A stretch of DNA of 64,000 bases from Scolanthus callimorphus. Its lineage: Eukaryota > Cnidaria > Anthozoa > Actiniaria > Edwardsiidae. A program made the position numbers and the translations under genes. Position 1 is the first letter of the stretch, and each line of letters opens with the position of its first letter. The stretch spans positions 5,447,831 to 5,511,830 of the forward strand of contig CM066914.1 of assembly GCA_033964015.1 (NCBI GenBank), in the 5' to 3' direction. Of this stretch, positions 12,151 through 22,760 are shown piece by piece. A model generated the notes under the pieces. It did not search any database. It had not been told where the DNA came from and saw only the letters and a list, made by a program, of their open reading frames with translations.

Positions 12151-12905
12151 GAAAGGCGGGGAAAGTTCTGCGGGACCCCCCTTAGAGTTGTCGATATATT
12201 TGGATAAAACATCGAAAGCCGGTAGTTCGAGAACGTCTTCTGACTCAACAACCTTTTCGAATACTACTTCTTGCGCGCTAATTTCTTCATACTCTTGACG
12301 AAGTTTCAGTTGCTGTAATTTATTTTCCTGTTCGGCGATCAAGGTAGAAAATTCCATCCTTTTCTTAAGAGCCGCTTTCTTTGCTCTTAGTTCTGTAAGA
12401 CTACGTCGGCTACTGACGGTGTTAGTGCTTTTACGCGATGTGGTAGTTGAACAGGTTTCTGCATTCGCGCCTATGTTGGCGGCGTGAAACTGGGCTTTCG
12501 CTCTGACTTCCGAAAATTTATTTTTCAGCGCCTCGCGCATTTCTGATATCTCAGAAACCTCTTTTGGATCGGTTATCAGCGTCAGATACTTGTCTAGCGT
12601 ATCACAAACAGATGTTAGCCTGACGGACAGCAAAGTTATATTTTTGTTGATTTCGATCTGTCCTTTACAATGTTCGATCTTAATTTCGAATTCGCCAAGC
12701 GCATCGAACACTCTTTTCCACTTTCTAGAGCTGTTTTCTTTTTTAAGGAACTGAAAAATTCCCTTCCCTTCTCGGTAAGCTTGCGATCGCGCGGCGGGAG
12801 TTCAACTGGCCCTTCATGGGTACCCTGTGTCTCTGTGGAAAAGGCGGGAAAACTCGGTGCAGCCTCGATTGCATTTTCTTCGGTTTCGCCGTTCGCAAAA
12901 CTCAT
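11812..12905 (-). pseudogene. BEL/Pao gag N-terminus, coiled coil
   Basis: The gag probably starts at the ATG at 12905, which follows the 5' LTR by about 90 bp. Residues 1-60 are followed by a frame break near 12715. The second frame (12711-11812) is strongly charged and heptad-like, for example ELRAKKAALKKRMEFSTLI and EQENKLQQLKLRQEYEEI, indicating a coiled coil that could drive particle assembly. It then enters the 47-residue repeats. This extended coiled-coil N-terminus before DUF1759 is seen in other metazoan BEL elements. Confidence 0.8.
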
Positions 12906-12991
12906 TTTGTTTCATGAAAACAACGTCTTTTCGCTTCACAGAACACTGTTCTACAGGTCTTTAAGTTCACAAAACAATACAAGTCTTTGAC

Positions 12992-13346
12992 TGTAACTGC
13001 CGTCGTGACAGTGGAAACTACTTGAATAACGAGCACAGGTCTTACGGGGGATTTCGGAGTGACAGATAAATGAACGGCTGCTCGACTGCTCGGATCAATC
13101 TTTGTTTATCTCTCTGTTCATGGCTTTGAAACCACTCACGAACCCTAAGAGCCCGTCAAACTACAAACAATATACAAATGTATAAACATTAGAAGAGCTG
13201 AAGTACAGGATAAGGCTAAATAATAAGGTACAAATACTCACGACTTGTGTGCTCGACTAGATGGTGACTTGCTCTGAGTCTTACAAAATGTACTTAGAAC
13301 CAGGCCTTAACAAAGGTATCCCGAACTACGCGGGGAGGTAGTTACA
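12992..13346 (-). repeat. BEL/Pao 5' LTR
   Basis: The TGTAAC...GTTACA ends match 5300-5653. The flanking CCGTT at 13347-13351 repeats 5295-5299. Confidence 0.95.
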
Positions 13347-14273
13347 CCGTTTACACTTGTCTATTCCTAGGTGACCTTCGTGAATCTTAGATACATTTCT
13401 GCTCTCAATGACATTGGTACAATCAATCGCTCCCCTCTGAGCATTAGTCCATCCTGGTGATTAATTTCATTCCTTTGCGACCAATACTCTCGAATTTCAG
13501 TTCCACGGCTCCTTTGTTCTCCGGCCATCCACGTTTCACTGTTTCCCGTAACTTTTGTAGAACAATGTCCTTTCCTGTCTCGATCTTGAATATTTCTAGT
13601 TTTTCTTTAGACACGGGTAGGTTTTCCAGTGTGTGAACGCGGTAGATTTCTTCTTCATCTCCGGTTTGCTTCCCTGGCGCTCTGCTCAGGGCGTCTGCGA
13701 TATGCAGCAACTTTCCGGGCTTGTAATTTACGTATAAATCGTATTTCTGCAGATCTAACATCATTCTCTGCAATCTCGGTGGGGCGGCCATTAGGGGTTT
13801 CCTGAACAAATATTCTAGCGGCTTGTGATCTGTTTCTATGGTAACCGACTTTGCATAGATATACTGGTGGTATTTTTTACAACCAAACACTATGGCTAAT
13901 AGTTCCTTTTCTATTTGCGCATAGTTCTTTTCAGCTTGCGTCAATGAGCGTGAAGCGTAGGAAACGGGTTGTCCGTCTTGCAATAGACATGCTCCAAGCC
14001 CATATGATGATGAATCCACTGAAAGTGTTACAGGCTTGCTTGGGTCATAGTACTTGAGTACCTTTTCTTGCATGAGGTTTCGTTTTACATTGTTAAAGCC
14101 TGTTCGTGCACTTCAGTCCAGTGCCATTCGATATCTTTCTTTATCAACTCCCTCAATACTCTTGTCATGTCCGATAAGCTCGGTACGAATTTTGCTAGAT
14201 AATTCACCATGCCTAAGAACCGTAGTAACTCTTTCTTATCTTTAGGCGTCTCGATGTCGTTAATTGCTTTCAC
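13347..14273 (-). pseudogene. Gypsy RNase H, connection and first half of the integrase zinc finger
   Basis: The frame 14273-14085 holds the end of the RT thumb (FLGMVNYLAKFVPSLS). The frame 14073-13444 is RNase H, with VTLSVDSSSYGLGACL, YAQIEKELLAIVFG and ETDHKPLEYLF, followed by the connection ending ADALSRAPGK. Close to the BEL junction another frame reads KIHEGHLGIDKCKR, the His pair of the integrase H2C2 finger. The BEL insertion falls immediately after it. Frame changes occur near 14080 and between 13444 and 13400. Confidence 0.87.
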
Positions 14274-14959
14274 TTTAGCTGGATCGGCTTCAATCCCTCG
14301 CTGCTTATGATGTGCCCGATATACGTGACTTGGGTGGTGCGGATTCGTGACTTCTCCTTGTTGAGCTTTAGATTTATGTCACGCACTCTTTGTAGTACGA
14401 GTCGTAACCTTTCATTGTGCTCCGCTTCGTCTTTGCCCCAGATGAGAATATCGTCCACTATGGCTTCTGCGCCTTCAATATCCTCAAACGCTTGCGTCAT
14501 TCTTTTCTGAAAGACTTCACTAGCTGAATTTATTCCAAATGGCATTCTTAAAAAACGATATCTTCCGAAAGACGTGTTAAATGTAGTCAGCTTTGAGCTT
14601 GATTCGTCTAACTTCACATGCCAAAATCCTGAACTAGCATCCAGAGTGCTGAACACAGTCGCTCCATTTAATTGGGCGGCAATTTCCTCGACAGTTTTCA
14701 TAGGATAGTGTTCCCTTTGTATCGCTTTATTTAAATCTCTGGGGTCCAGACACACCCTTACGTCTCCGTTCTTTTTCTCCGTGACTACAATCGAGTTGAC
14801 CCACTCGGTTGGTTCCGTGACTTTGGTGATCGCGCCAATGCGCTCCATGCGCTCCAATTCTAGTTTCAAACGTTCCTTTAGTGCAAAAGGGACTTTGCGT
14901 GGTGGATGCACGACAGGGGTCACTGAAGGGTCGATCTTGATGTGATAATCGCCATCCAA
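14270..14959 (-). pseudogene. Gypsy reverse transcriptase
   Basis: The catalytic palm is present: VNSIVVTEKKNGDVRVCLDP, FSTLDASSGFWHVKLDE (first catalytic Asp), FLRMPFGINSASEVFQK and AIVDDILIWGKD. The active-site box is therefore VDD where many relatives have YxDD. This copies element RNA into DNA. It joins the protease upstream in the same pol region through a break near 14980 and the thumb/RNase H frame downstream through a break near 14272. Confidence 0.9.
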
Positions 14960-14997
14960 ACATCCAAGACCCTCGAAAATGTCGTGAAAATCTTCAA

Positions 14998-15370
14998 TTA
15001 TCTTTCCGTTCCATCGCGTGATGCGCTCCTTGGTGCCTCCTTGTCTGCACCTTTATTGCTTTCTGAATTCCTTTCCTCTGTGTTGATGGCGTAGATGCGC
15101 GAAATTAACCCTAGCTCCAAGCATGTGGGCAGTCCTAAAACAGGAGAAGCATCATCCTGATCTACGATGTAAAATTCAACTGGGTGTAGCTTTCCTTTGT
15201 TCGTGACCACTAGAGTGTCCTTTCCGACTGTTTTTATCTTGTGGCCCGAGTACGATACTAGCTTGGATGTCGCTTTTGCTGGTTTCTTGTTAGTTATTTT
15301 TCTGTAGCTTTTCAATGGCATCACATTACACTGAGCTCCAGTGTCAAGCTTTAGAGAAAACTTTACGTCG
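14998..15370 (-). pseudogene. Gypsy aspartic protease
   Basis: The motif LDTGAQCNVMP, with catalytic Asp in DTG, is read from about 15350. The fold continues to PVLGLPTCLELGLI near 15120, a typical end of retroviral-type proteases. The domain lies between the gag stop and the RT, as in Gypsy pol. No start codon is needed because expression would follow gag by frameshift or read-through. Confidence 0.85.
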
Positions 15371-15371
15371 T

Positions 15372-16310
15372 TTATCTCTGTGTTGATCTTCCACTCCTTG
15401 GGTTTCGACTTCCCTTCTCGCTCAATCGTGCGATGAATATATCCTCCTCGTCGCTATCCGAGTAATTTTCTTCTTCAATTTCTCGTATCTTGTGTTGTCT
15501 TGCTGGTTGCCTCCCTGCGCCTGCTTGCGGCTTGCCATCGGACAAACACATCCGGGCGAAATGGTGCATTTTCTGGCATTTGAGGCATTTCTGACCGTAC
15601 GCACTACACTGTCTTGGGGCGTGCCTCAAACCACATCGACTACAGTCGAATTGTTCCCCGTCCTTTGCGCTAGGCTTTCTATCTTGATTTGTCCCTCGGT
15701 TTCGCGGCTTCCAGTGGCCTTTGCCTCCTTGTTTCTTGTTGAAAATTGCTCCGACTTCTTTCTGCTTTCCTTCTACGATGTCTTTGAGCTGTGTCGTGCT
15801 GAGCTCTGCAGTGCGACATATATTTAGAGCTTTGTTGAGGTTCAGATCGTCTTCTCTGAGCAGCCTTGCTTTTACCTCTGCGTTCTGTATGCCACAGACG
15901 ATTCTGTCCTTAATAAGTGAGTTTTGTAAATCTCCAAATTCGCATGATTTCGCCAACTTCTTAAGTTCTGTAACGTACGAATCGATGGTTTCGCCGTTCG
16001 CTTGGCTTCGCGTGTTGAACTTGTGCCTCTCAAATGTCACGTTTTTCTTAGGCGTGCAATATTGCTCAAACTTTCCCATGAGCGTCTCAATCTTGTTTTC
16101 CTCGCCTTCGGCGAAGGTGAATGTGTTATACACCTCCAATGCTTCCTCTCCTGCTACCGTGAGGAGTGTCGAGCACTGTATTTCTTCGGACTTCTTGTCC
16201 CTCCCAGTCGCATTCAGAAAAAGATGAAATCGCTGTGCCCATCTTCTCCAGTTTTCCGCTACGTTTCCTTCAAAGGAAAGACGACTTGGGGGCTTCAAAC
16301 CAGACTCCAT
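15372..16310 (-). CDS. Gypsy gag with two zinc knuckles
   Basis: This is an intact 312-residue frame from an ATG 14 bp inside the 5' LTR. Residues about 1-190 form the capsid-like region, with the typical FEQYCTPKKNVTFERHKFNT and DSYVTELKKLAKSCEFG segments. A basic linker follows and then two CCHC-type knuckles (CSRCGLRHAPRQC and CLKCQKMHHFARMC) near residues 225-265. The C-terminal 50 residues are acidic then basic. It would bind and package element RNA. It is the only ORF of this element that looks unbroken. Confidence 0.9.
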   Translation of the reverse strand: MESGLKPPSRLSFEGNVAENWRRWAQRFHLFLNATGRDKKSEEIQCSTLLTVAGEEALEVYNTFTFAEGEENKIETLMGKFEQYCTPKKNVTFERHKFNTRSQANGETIDSYVTELKKLAKSCEFGDLQNSLIKDRIVCGIQNAEVKARLLREDDLNLNKALNICRTAELSTTQLKDIVEGKQKEVGAIFNKKQGGKGHWKPRNRGTNQDRKPSAKDGEQFDCSRCGLRHAPRQCSAYGQKCLKCQKMHHFARMCLSDGKPQAGAGRQPARQHKIREIEEENYSDSDEEDIFIARLSEKGSRNPRSGRSTQR

Positions 16311-16323
16311 GTTTCTGACACCA

Positions 16324-16492
16324 TGTAATATTCTACTTTAGAGAGAGAGACTACACTTGGATGATCTATGTATACAAACTGATTTATTATAATTCCAAAG
16401 GATCTTATATATTACAAGGATACATACCTAGTGTATCTGGTTACAAGATATGTGTCAATCATTAAATCAACATATAAAACAATATCATGACA
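16324..16492 (-). repeat. Gypsy 5' LTR
   Basis: It matches 3906-4072 with only short indels. The next 13 bases inward (16311-16323) are the likely primer-binding site. Confidence 0.93.
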
Positions 16493-16702
16493 GGGGGGGC
16501 AGAGGATTTGGGGGGGGGGGGATCACTTCATTTTGGGGAGAGCGAAAGGGGGGATCTCTCAAAACCTGAAGCCCTGAACGGGGGGATCACAAGAAATTTT
16601 CTAAGAAGTTGTTCCAGCGACTTCTTTATCATTTGTATTTTTCTACTTCACTTCACACACAATACATAAAAATTTCGGATAGTTTCCATTTGGATAGAGA
16701 AA

Positions 16703-16791
16703 GCCTAGTTTCGCACCGTGAAACAATGGAAATTGGAATTATCTTTTTGTTGTTGACTGATACGACAGATAAGACTATATGGAAACTAGGC
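16703..16791. mobile_element. Small palindromic MITE, copy 2
   Basis: Shares GCCTAGTTTC and ACTATATGGAAACTAGGC ends with the copy at 3313-3451, plus the internal CTGATACGACAGATAAG block. Confidence 0.55.
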
Positions 16792-16796
16792 TTAAT

Positions 16797-17257
16797 GCAA
16801 GTGTGCCAACCGCGTCCGTTTACACGGGTTCGGACGCATTTTTGACCGGGCAAATTTTGTACCTGGAACATTTGTTTACACGGTACCGTGCAAATTTTGT
16901 TACACGAGTGCAGAGGTGTTTACACGGGTCCGCGCAACATTTTGATCGCTTTGTAACATGAACTAACACTAACATGGCTTTTCAGTCTCGTTCTCTGATT
17001 GGTTAAAGATTTCATGAAGGGCTAGTTTCCAGACCATTACCGTGGAACTGTCCAAAACGTGCACGGTTCCGGTGTGTTTATACGAAAACGGAATCGTACC
17101 GATCAAAAGTTGTACCTGCTTTATGCAGGCCCCAAACTTGCACACTTTGCTGTGCAAAAATTCGTCCAGTTCCGCCGGACCTGTGTGAACAGAAGCCAGT
17201 GGGTCAGAATTCGCCCGGTCAAAAATTCGTCCAGGCCCGTGTATCCCGGGGCCTTAG
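16797..17257. mobile_element. Non-autonomous DNA transposon with TTTACACGGG-type ends
   Basis: The left part (GTTTACACGGGTTCGGACG...TTTTTGACCGGGC) is mirrored by the right part (GCCCGGTCAAAAATTCGTCC...GGCCCGTGTATCCC), giving imperfect inverted repeats of roughly 50 bp. Several further TTTACACGG-like blocks lie inside. There is no transposase frame. The ends recall hAT-type MITEs, but I cannot define a target duplication. Confidence 0.5.
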
Positions 17258-18182
17258 TTACCATGTTGCAGTTGTCTTTTCGTCCTGTCTCCTCACAGTT
17301 TTCAAAATACAACTTTCTGAATATCTTCTGGACATCTCCGTAGGATAAAGCCTGAGCCTTCATTGAATCCAAGAGCGATTGGAACGTATACTCTCGATGC
17401 TGAAATCCCGGCATGGAGTGCGAGTTTACTTGTGTTTGACAGTAGAACGATACAAAAACAAAGCCAAGGCAAATACTAGAGAATTCTATGAACTGGAAAT
17501 TCATAGTGTAAACTTGTATTTGTTATCGCGGCCTTTGCCTAGATCAATTTGCTGTTACCACGCCTGTCTCAAGGGATAGCGGAGGTTGCCCGCCTGCTCG
17601 TTCAATGTCTGGCTGGAATGAGTTTAAGTATTTTAGCAGTCATTTATAATATAGATCTAATCCGGAAATGACATGAAATGACCCCGGCTTGCCCTGTGTT
17701 GCTAAAGATGTCGAAGAAACTGAATGTCAGCAAAATAAATGCATCCATAGAGTTGTGCGAATTAGCACGAATCCCAGCTTTCAAGCACGGGAAATTAAAC
17801 GGAGCCGCGAAGGAGAGTCTAGGGACTGGACTAGGGAAATTCATTATGAAAGCTTTCACAGGTTTGTGTTGAACAGATAGACTAAAATTCCACATGAATA
17901 GTTCAATCTTCTGTGTTTACTTCTTGGGGAAGAAATCAATAAATGTTCAATCGGCTTTAGTTTTACCTATGACCTCCTGTTAGCTACCGGATACAAATTC
18001 CACATTGGGAGGGGTCCACGCTGTCAAAGCGCTTACTTTGGGAAAATGGGGCATAGATTGTTCAGCCCAATACAGTACGTTCTTTAGTTCCTATTTTCAA
18101 TACTTAGATTTCTGGTCAAATCCTCCTCTAAGCCAGGGTCCGACACTGGGCCGGATGAGGAAGTTCGTGCAGGCCGGGGATT

Positions 18183-18411
18183 TTAATTTTGCGAACTCTG
18201 AAGCAACAGTCAAACCGTGTTTCAACACCTTCCTTCCATCGCACAAACATCACTCAGGGGTCTTGCAAAAGCTACTGGACTGGTTATGTATCAGTCAATT
18301 CCAGCGGTGACCATGCCCCCCCCCCCCCCCCCCCCCCCTGGAATCGACTGATACATTAGGGTTGAAAGCACTAATAGATAATGTCGAATTCGCAGATTAT
18401 GAAAATCGCAG
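18183..18411. mobile_element. MITE of the GCGATTTTCATAATTCTGC family, with a nested poly(C) insert
   Basis: The right end GCAGATTATGAAAATCGCAG is followed by TA, and the left has GCGAACTCTGAAGCAACAGTC. It belongs with 45451-45704, 51129-51283 and 63500-63837. Inside lies a 67-bp inverted-repeat insert (18288-18354) whose arms, GTATCAGTCAATTCCA and TGGAATCGACTGATAC, enclose 23 consecutive C residues. Confidence 0.6.
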
Positions 18412-18867
18412 TAATTATGTCTTCCGGTGTTTGGAATGCGGAAGTATTTTTCATCTGACTTCAAAGGACGACACTCCAACTCCAGTTACTCCAGTAATCT
18501 ACACTGAAAGGCTGGTTCTTGGCACTGGAACGCAAGCGTAAATCACACTCATACATAGAGGATATTACACGGTGGCGCGAAGAAATGAGTTTTATTTTCG
18601 AGGGCACGAAACAATATTTACGAATGAACATATTTCCCAGTAAAACACTCGTTTCTATAAAATAAAAAACATTATCTAGTCCATTCGGCTGATTTTATTT
18701 TTTAACCGCACGGGGGCGGGGGGGGGGGGGGGGGGGGGGGGGGGTGAGGACCTACGGAAAAGTGTTTTGGAAAAGTGTAGGGGAAGTGTATTGGAAATTC
18801 CACGGGAGGTGGTGTGCCTGGGTTGGCCCTTGGAAATTCCAAGGGGGGGGGGGGGGGCAACCCCCAC

Positions 18868-18892
18868 AACCCTCCCTTAGATCCGCCCCTGT
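18868..18892. repeat. Right end of a CAGGGGCGGATC-type element
   Basis: The sequence TTAGATCCGCCCCTG is the inverted form of the CAGGGGCG...-type terminus. A long poly(G) region lies immediately to the left (18717-18744 and 18843-18857), but I cannot place the left terminus. Confidence 0.4.
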
Positions 18893-20506
18893 GCCTCCTG
18901 GCAAAAAGGATCAGATAAATTTTCCTAGCAACTTTTAAAACTCATAGTTACAAAACTAAAAACACCTAGAGAGCAAAATAAGCCGCTGACTCATTTGGAA
19001 GAGCGGGTGCTCATCAATCGCAGTATCGTCGGCGTGAATTATTGGAAAGCGCTCCGTAAAATTTCTAAGAGCTCGTATGTCGGTGGGTGCGCTATAGGAA
19101 AGCAAATAGCGGGCCACGTCAGAACTGGAAATAGGAAATATGTACTGGAAATAGTTTATAGCTCGGACCTGCAAATAAGACCCGCCGATTAAGGGCAAGG
19201 AATAAGCTAGGAAAGCTTCTAAAATTCCAAACATGGTAAGTAGAAACATGGGAAGGGGTTGTCGTACGACTTCAATATAAGATTAAACACTATAAATCTC
19301 CACGAATAGGAAGTTCGTACAAAACGAAAACCATGGAGACCAATCAGTTAGAATTTAAAAAAAGTTCGGGCCCGAGAATTCTCGCGTTTCGAGAAATGGC
19401 CCCCTGGTACCTAATCTAAAACTTTATATGAGACGACGAGTTTCACTGTTTCTATTCTTATTGAAATAAAGACAAAATAAAAAATTATGCAATCACTATC
19501 ATCACCAGCCTATAAATCAACAAAAATTTACGCATTCTTAAGCAATGAGCATTCTAATGGACGATTCCAGCAAAAAGCGCGCACTCTTATTTATCCAGAA
19601 ATGCCAATGCCGTCTTCCACACCTACCAGGATGCAGTGTGCGCATTTTAAACGTGCAGTGCGTGTATTTTAAACGTGCTGTGCGCGCATGCGCTAGAGCT
19701 GGACATGCCCATTGTCATATTTGATATTTTCAATTAACGCAAGAGCTCGTCAAGGCGAGTAATCGCCATTTCAAACACCTTGGAAATAATCGGCGAATAA
19801 TGTGATTTAAAATATTCATAAAATAATTACAATTGCAATTTGATTCAACAAAACAGGCAAACCTTCATTTATCAACATAACACTTCCTTAAACTTTTAAG
19901 GACGATTTCCTTCTTGCCTCTACCTTTCCTAGCTATACTTAGCTTTGATTATGGTACCAAAAATACTTTGTATCCTCCCTCCCCTCATGAAAATGTATTG
20001 TAAACTTCCAGCCTTTACCAGAGCTATTATCTCAGGAGGCCATGAGGTATAGTTGTTTTAGTCAAACCCAACTCGTAGCATGTTTTTGTAAACAAAAGTC
20101 AGTTTTACTGCTGGTGATTTACCAGTTTGGAGGAATGAAACCTTTTATGTAAGTATTAGGCTATCACTCATAGCCTATTAGTAGCTCGACCAATTAGAAT
20201 GCAGCATTCATAATATACCACTAGTTAGATTTGACTAAATGGTGGGCACTATTTAGTCTGACCCAATCCCCCTGGAATTTACCAATGAAATTGAAGGTCT
20301 GTATGGGAACTGAGAATTAGGTAAACTGGCCCCCCTTCCAAAATGGAATTCCCAGCGCCATCCATGGCTACCATATCGAAGTCCATACAAATTTCTATCT
20401 ATGTTACCGGATAACGTTTACCAGGAATACGTCTTGTTCATCCATCTTGTTCATCCTTGGTCAGCCACACTGTTATTGTTTCCATTCGATATCATAACAC
20501 GAATTA
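18893..20506. other. Intergenic, nothing recognised
   Basis: No coding content, tandem array or clear paired termini were found. Two short direct blocks around 19630-19685 (GTGCGCATTTTAAACGTGC-like) are the only local repetition. Confidence 0.45.
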
Positions 20507-21781
20507 GGGACCGTTCATTTTTTATCAGGGAGGGGGGCTGGTGGAAATGAGGGGAGAACCTGTATTTTTTGGGGTGGCCCCTCCTTTCATGTCCGTATTT
20601 TTTTAGGTGGCCCCCAAAATCCAATGTATTTTTTCTTGTGCCCCACCTCCCCCCCCCCCCCTCTTATAAATGCTTGCCCTGTAAGATAGACTCTTGCCTA
20701 AGTGATGCAGTCTCATTCTTCTTAACGTCTTTCTTACTTCTGTCAAAGCTAAGGAACCGACCCCCCCTCAGAACTATTAAACGTTTTCGTGACACCCACC
20801 TCAGGTCCACTATTTGACCTAGTAGAGGGGGACATTGGGGTTGGCGGTTCCGCGATTTTAGCAGTTTTTATTTGCGTTTTTCGGTTTTCTTAAATTTTCA
20901 ATGCGGTTTCACGGTTTTAAAAAGCCTGCGGAGCACGGTTTTGACATTTTTCAATCACGATTTTTCGGATTTTGTCACTTTTTAATGCGGTTTTACGGTT
21001 GTAAATTTCTACAGAGCTCAGATTTTTCTGCCATGACCGCCTTCTACTCCCGTCACTTTTTCTAAAAGAAATCTAATTTGTGAATTGCGGTTTCGGTTTT
21101 GATACGATTTTGTGTGCGGTTTTGCAATTTTGATGTAATTTTTGGGCGGTTTTGCGGTTTCTGTACCTCCCCTATGTCCCCCTCCTAGTAGAAGACATTT
21201 TACATAAAGAGGGGGTCACATAATTCTTTCTTTGCGCGCGAAGCGCGCCCAACTTTTGATAACAGCATTTTATCAAGCCTCAGAAAAAGGGTAGATGTTT
21301 TTTTGTGTATAGTAAACAAAGAAGCCTGTCAGGAGCCCATTTTTCATGCGCTCCGCAAATGAAGAAATTATTATTATTCATGTGCTTGAAGCGCGGCCCA
21401 AATGAATAAACGTTGAACTCACGCTTACCTAAGGTGTGTTCTTTCAAAAATAGAGACTGCCCGGCTGGCCTATCAGTGCATATTATATGTTAAATTCTGC
21501 ATGCGCGCGAAGCGCGCCGAAATTTTTATTAAGTATTGAGTGAAAGTAGAAACATATAAGCGAGTTGAAACATGTAACAAACATATTGCATGCTGTAAAA
21601 AATACAAACTTTTCATTTCCTCCCTGTTATGTGCTTTTTGGGGGGGTGACCCCCCCCCCCCTTTAGTGGCATATTTTTTTGGGTGACCCCCCCCCCCCCC
21701 CCCCCTTTGAGGCCGTATTTTTTTGGGTGACCCCCCTCATTTCCACCAGCCTCCCCTCCTGATAAAAAAATGAACGGTCCC
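20507..21781. mobile_element. PIF/Harbinger-like non-autonomous element, TTA duplication
   Basis: Inverted ends GGGACCGTTCATTTTTTATC and GATAAAAAAATGAACGGTCC(C) extend about 45 bp inward through CTGGTGGAAATGAGGGG. TTA flanks both sides (20504-20506 and 21782-21784). A 3-bp TWA duplication with GGG-starting ends is characteristic of PIF/Harbinger. The 1.27-kb interior has poly(C) tracts and a GCGGTTTTGCGGTTT-like low-complexity part, but no transposase or Myb-like frame. A shorter relative is at 50241-50749. Confidence 0.8.
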
Positions 21782-22240
21782 TTACGTGTAGAAATCTCAA
21801 CAATACCATCTACAAACCAAGCGGATACTTGATTTACCGAATTCAATCAAACATATCGCACTGCATTCAGTAAATCAGCCGATGGAAATGGATGTTTTCT
21901 CACACTCTGTATGTTGCTAGGCTGACAAAATGGATGCTGACGGAGGCTCTTGAACCTAGGAGTAGAATGATCCCTTTTCATTTAGTGGTCTCAAATAAGT
22001 CAGAGCAAACTAACAGCTATTTTAGTCAGTAGCAGCACTACCACAATGTGCGTACATAAGCTCATTATTGGAGCACAGTGTATGAAACTCTTTATCAAAA
22101 AAGTCGCACGAAAATACATGCAAAATATATTTCCGAAAGTCCGTATAAAATCTATACCAAAAGTCATTGAAAAAACTGGGCATCCATCCACAGAATTTTG
22201 CCAGTTTTCACTGTAGTTAGTTAGTGCAAATTTGGTATGA

Positions 22241-22334
22241 CTTTGAAACAATACAAAATGGATCCAACGTGATTGTACCTGTCGCGGCATGCGGTACAAT
22301 CACGTAGGATCCATGCTGTATAATGTTTTCAAAG
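22241..22334. repeat. Short hairpin repeat
   Basis: Arms of about 40 bp (CTTTGAAACAATACAAAATG... and its inverted copy, both containing GGATCC and CGTGATTGTACC-type blocks) surround a 13-base loop. Confidence 0.6.
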
Positions 22335-22760
22335 TTTGAGGTTCCCGCGTCCTCCCAGCAGGCGAGGCCTTCACAAGTTCCTCCAAGTGGACCTAAAAAC
22401 GAATTGTATCATTATCATTCAAGGAAACTTCATTGAGCTCGGAAGAACCATATTAATTAATTAAAGTATTTTTATGGCCTTAGTATGGCCTTATATAGTT
22501 TTATTATTAGGCTATGATTTAGGCCCCACCAAGCCAAAAAGGAACTTTTACGGTATTTTGTCAAATTTCAATTTTCATAAGAAAGTTTGTATGGAAATTA
22601 TGAGCTCCTTCGCATTTTTCTCAAAAGTATGAATTTCTGTATTAGGGCCCTTTTTGCTTGACGGGACTTATTTTACTATAAGCTGGGTACTGAATTGGCA
22701 GAATTGTCTTTGCTGAAGAGGAATGCAGCAAGGTTGCCCCTTGGTTCGCTAGTTACTTGC

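Larger units (their letters stand above)
5300..13346 (-). mobile_element. BEL/Pao LTR retrotransposon nested in the Gypsy element
   Basis: This 8.05-kb element has 354/355-bp LTRs with TGTAAC...GTTACA ends. The target duplication CCGTT stands at 5295-5299 and 13347-13351, so the boundaries are exact. The minus-strand internal region carries a coiled-coil gag, zinc knuckles, an A17-type protease, reverse transcriptase with YVDD, RNase H, an H2C2 plus rve integrase, and a DUF5641-type tail. That order is typical of BEL/Pao. A purine tract (GAGGGGAGCCA) precedes the 3' LTR. The reading frame is interrupted at about eight places, mostly between overlapping frames. Confidence 0.95.
3906..16492 (-). 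mobile_element. Ty3/Gypsy LTR retrotransposon, split by a nested BEL/Pao element
   Basis: Near-identical 167/169-bp LTRs bound the element. Without the nested insert (5300-13346) and one copy of its target duplication it is about 4.5 kb. In minus-strand order it carries gag with zinc knuckles, an aspartic protease, reverse transcriptase, RNase H and integrase, which is the Ty3/Gypsy order. The likely primer-binding site next to the 5' LTR (16311-16323) reads TGGTGTCAGAAAC and resembles the complement of a tRNA-Leu 3' end. A purine tract AAGAAGGGGGA abuts the 3' LTR. G-runs flank both ends (3890-3905 and 16493-16499), so the element went into a poly(G) tract and its duplication cannot be delimited. 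Confidence 0.93.

Noticed and set aside
17644..17895. Overlapping frames on both strands
   Set aside because: No domain, no splice signals in phase, and equal openness on several frames.
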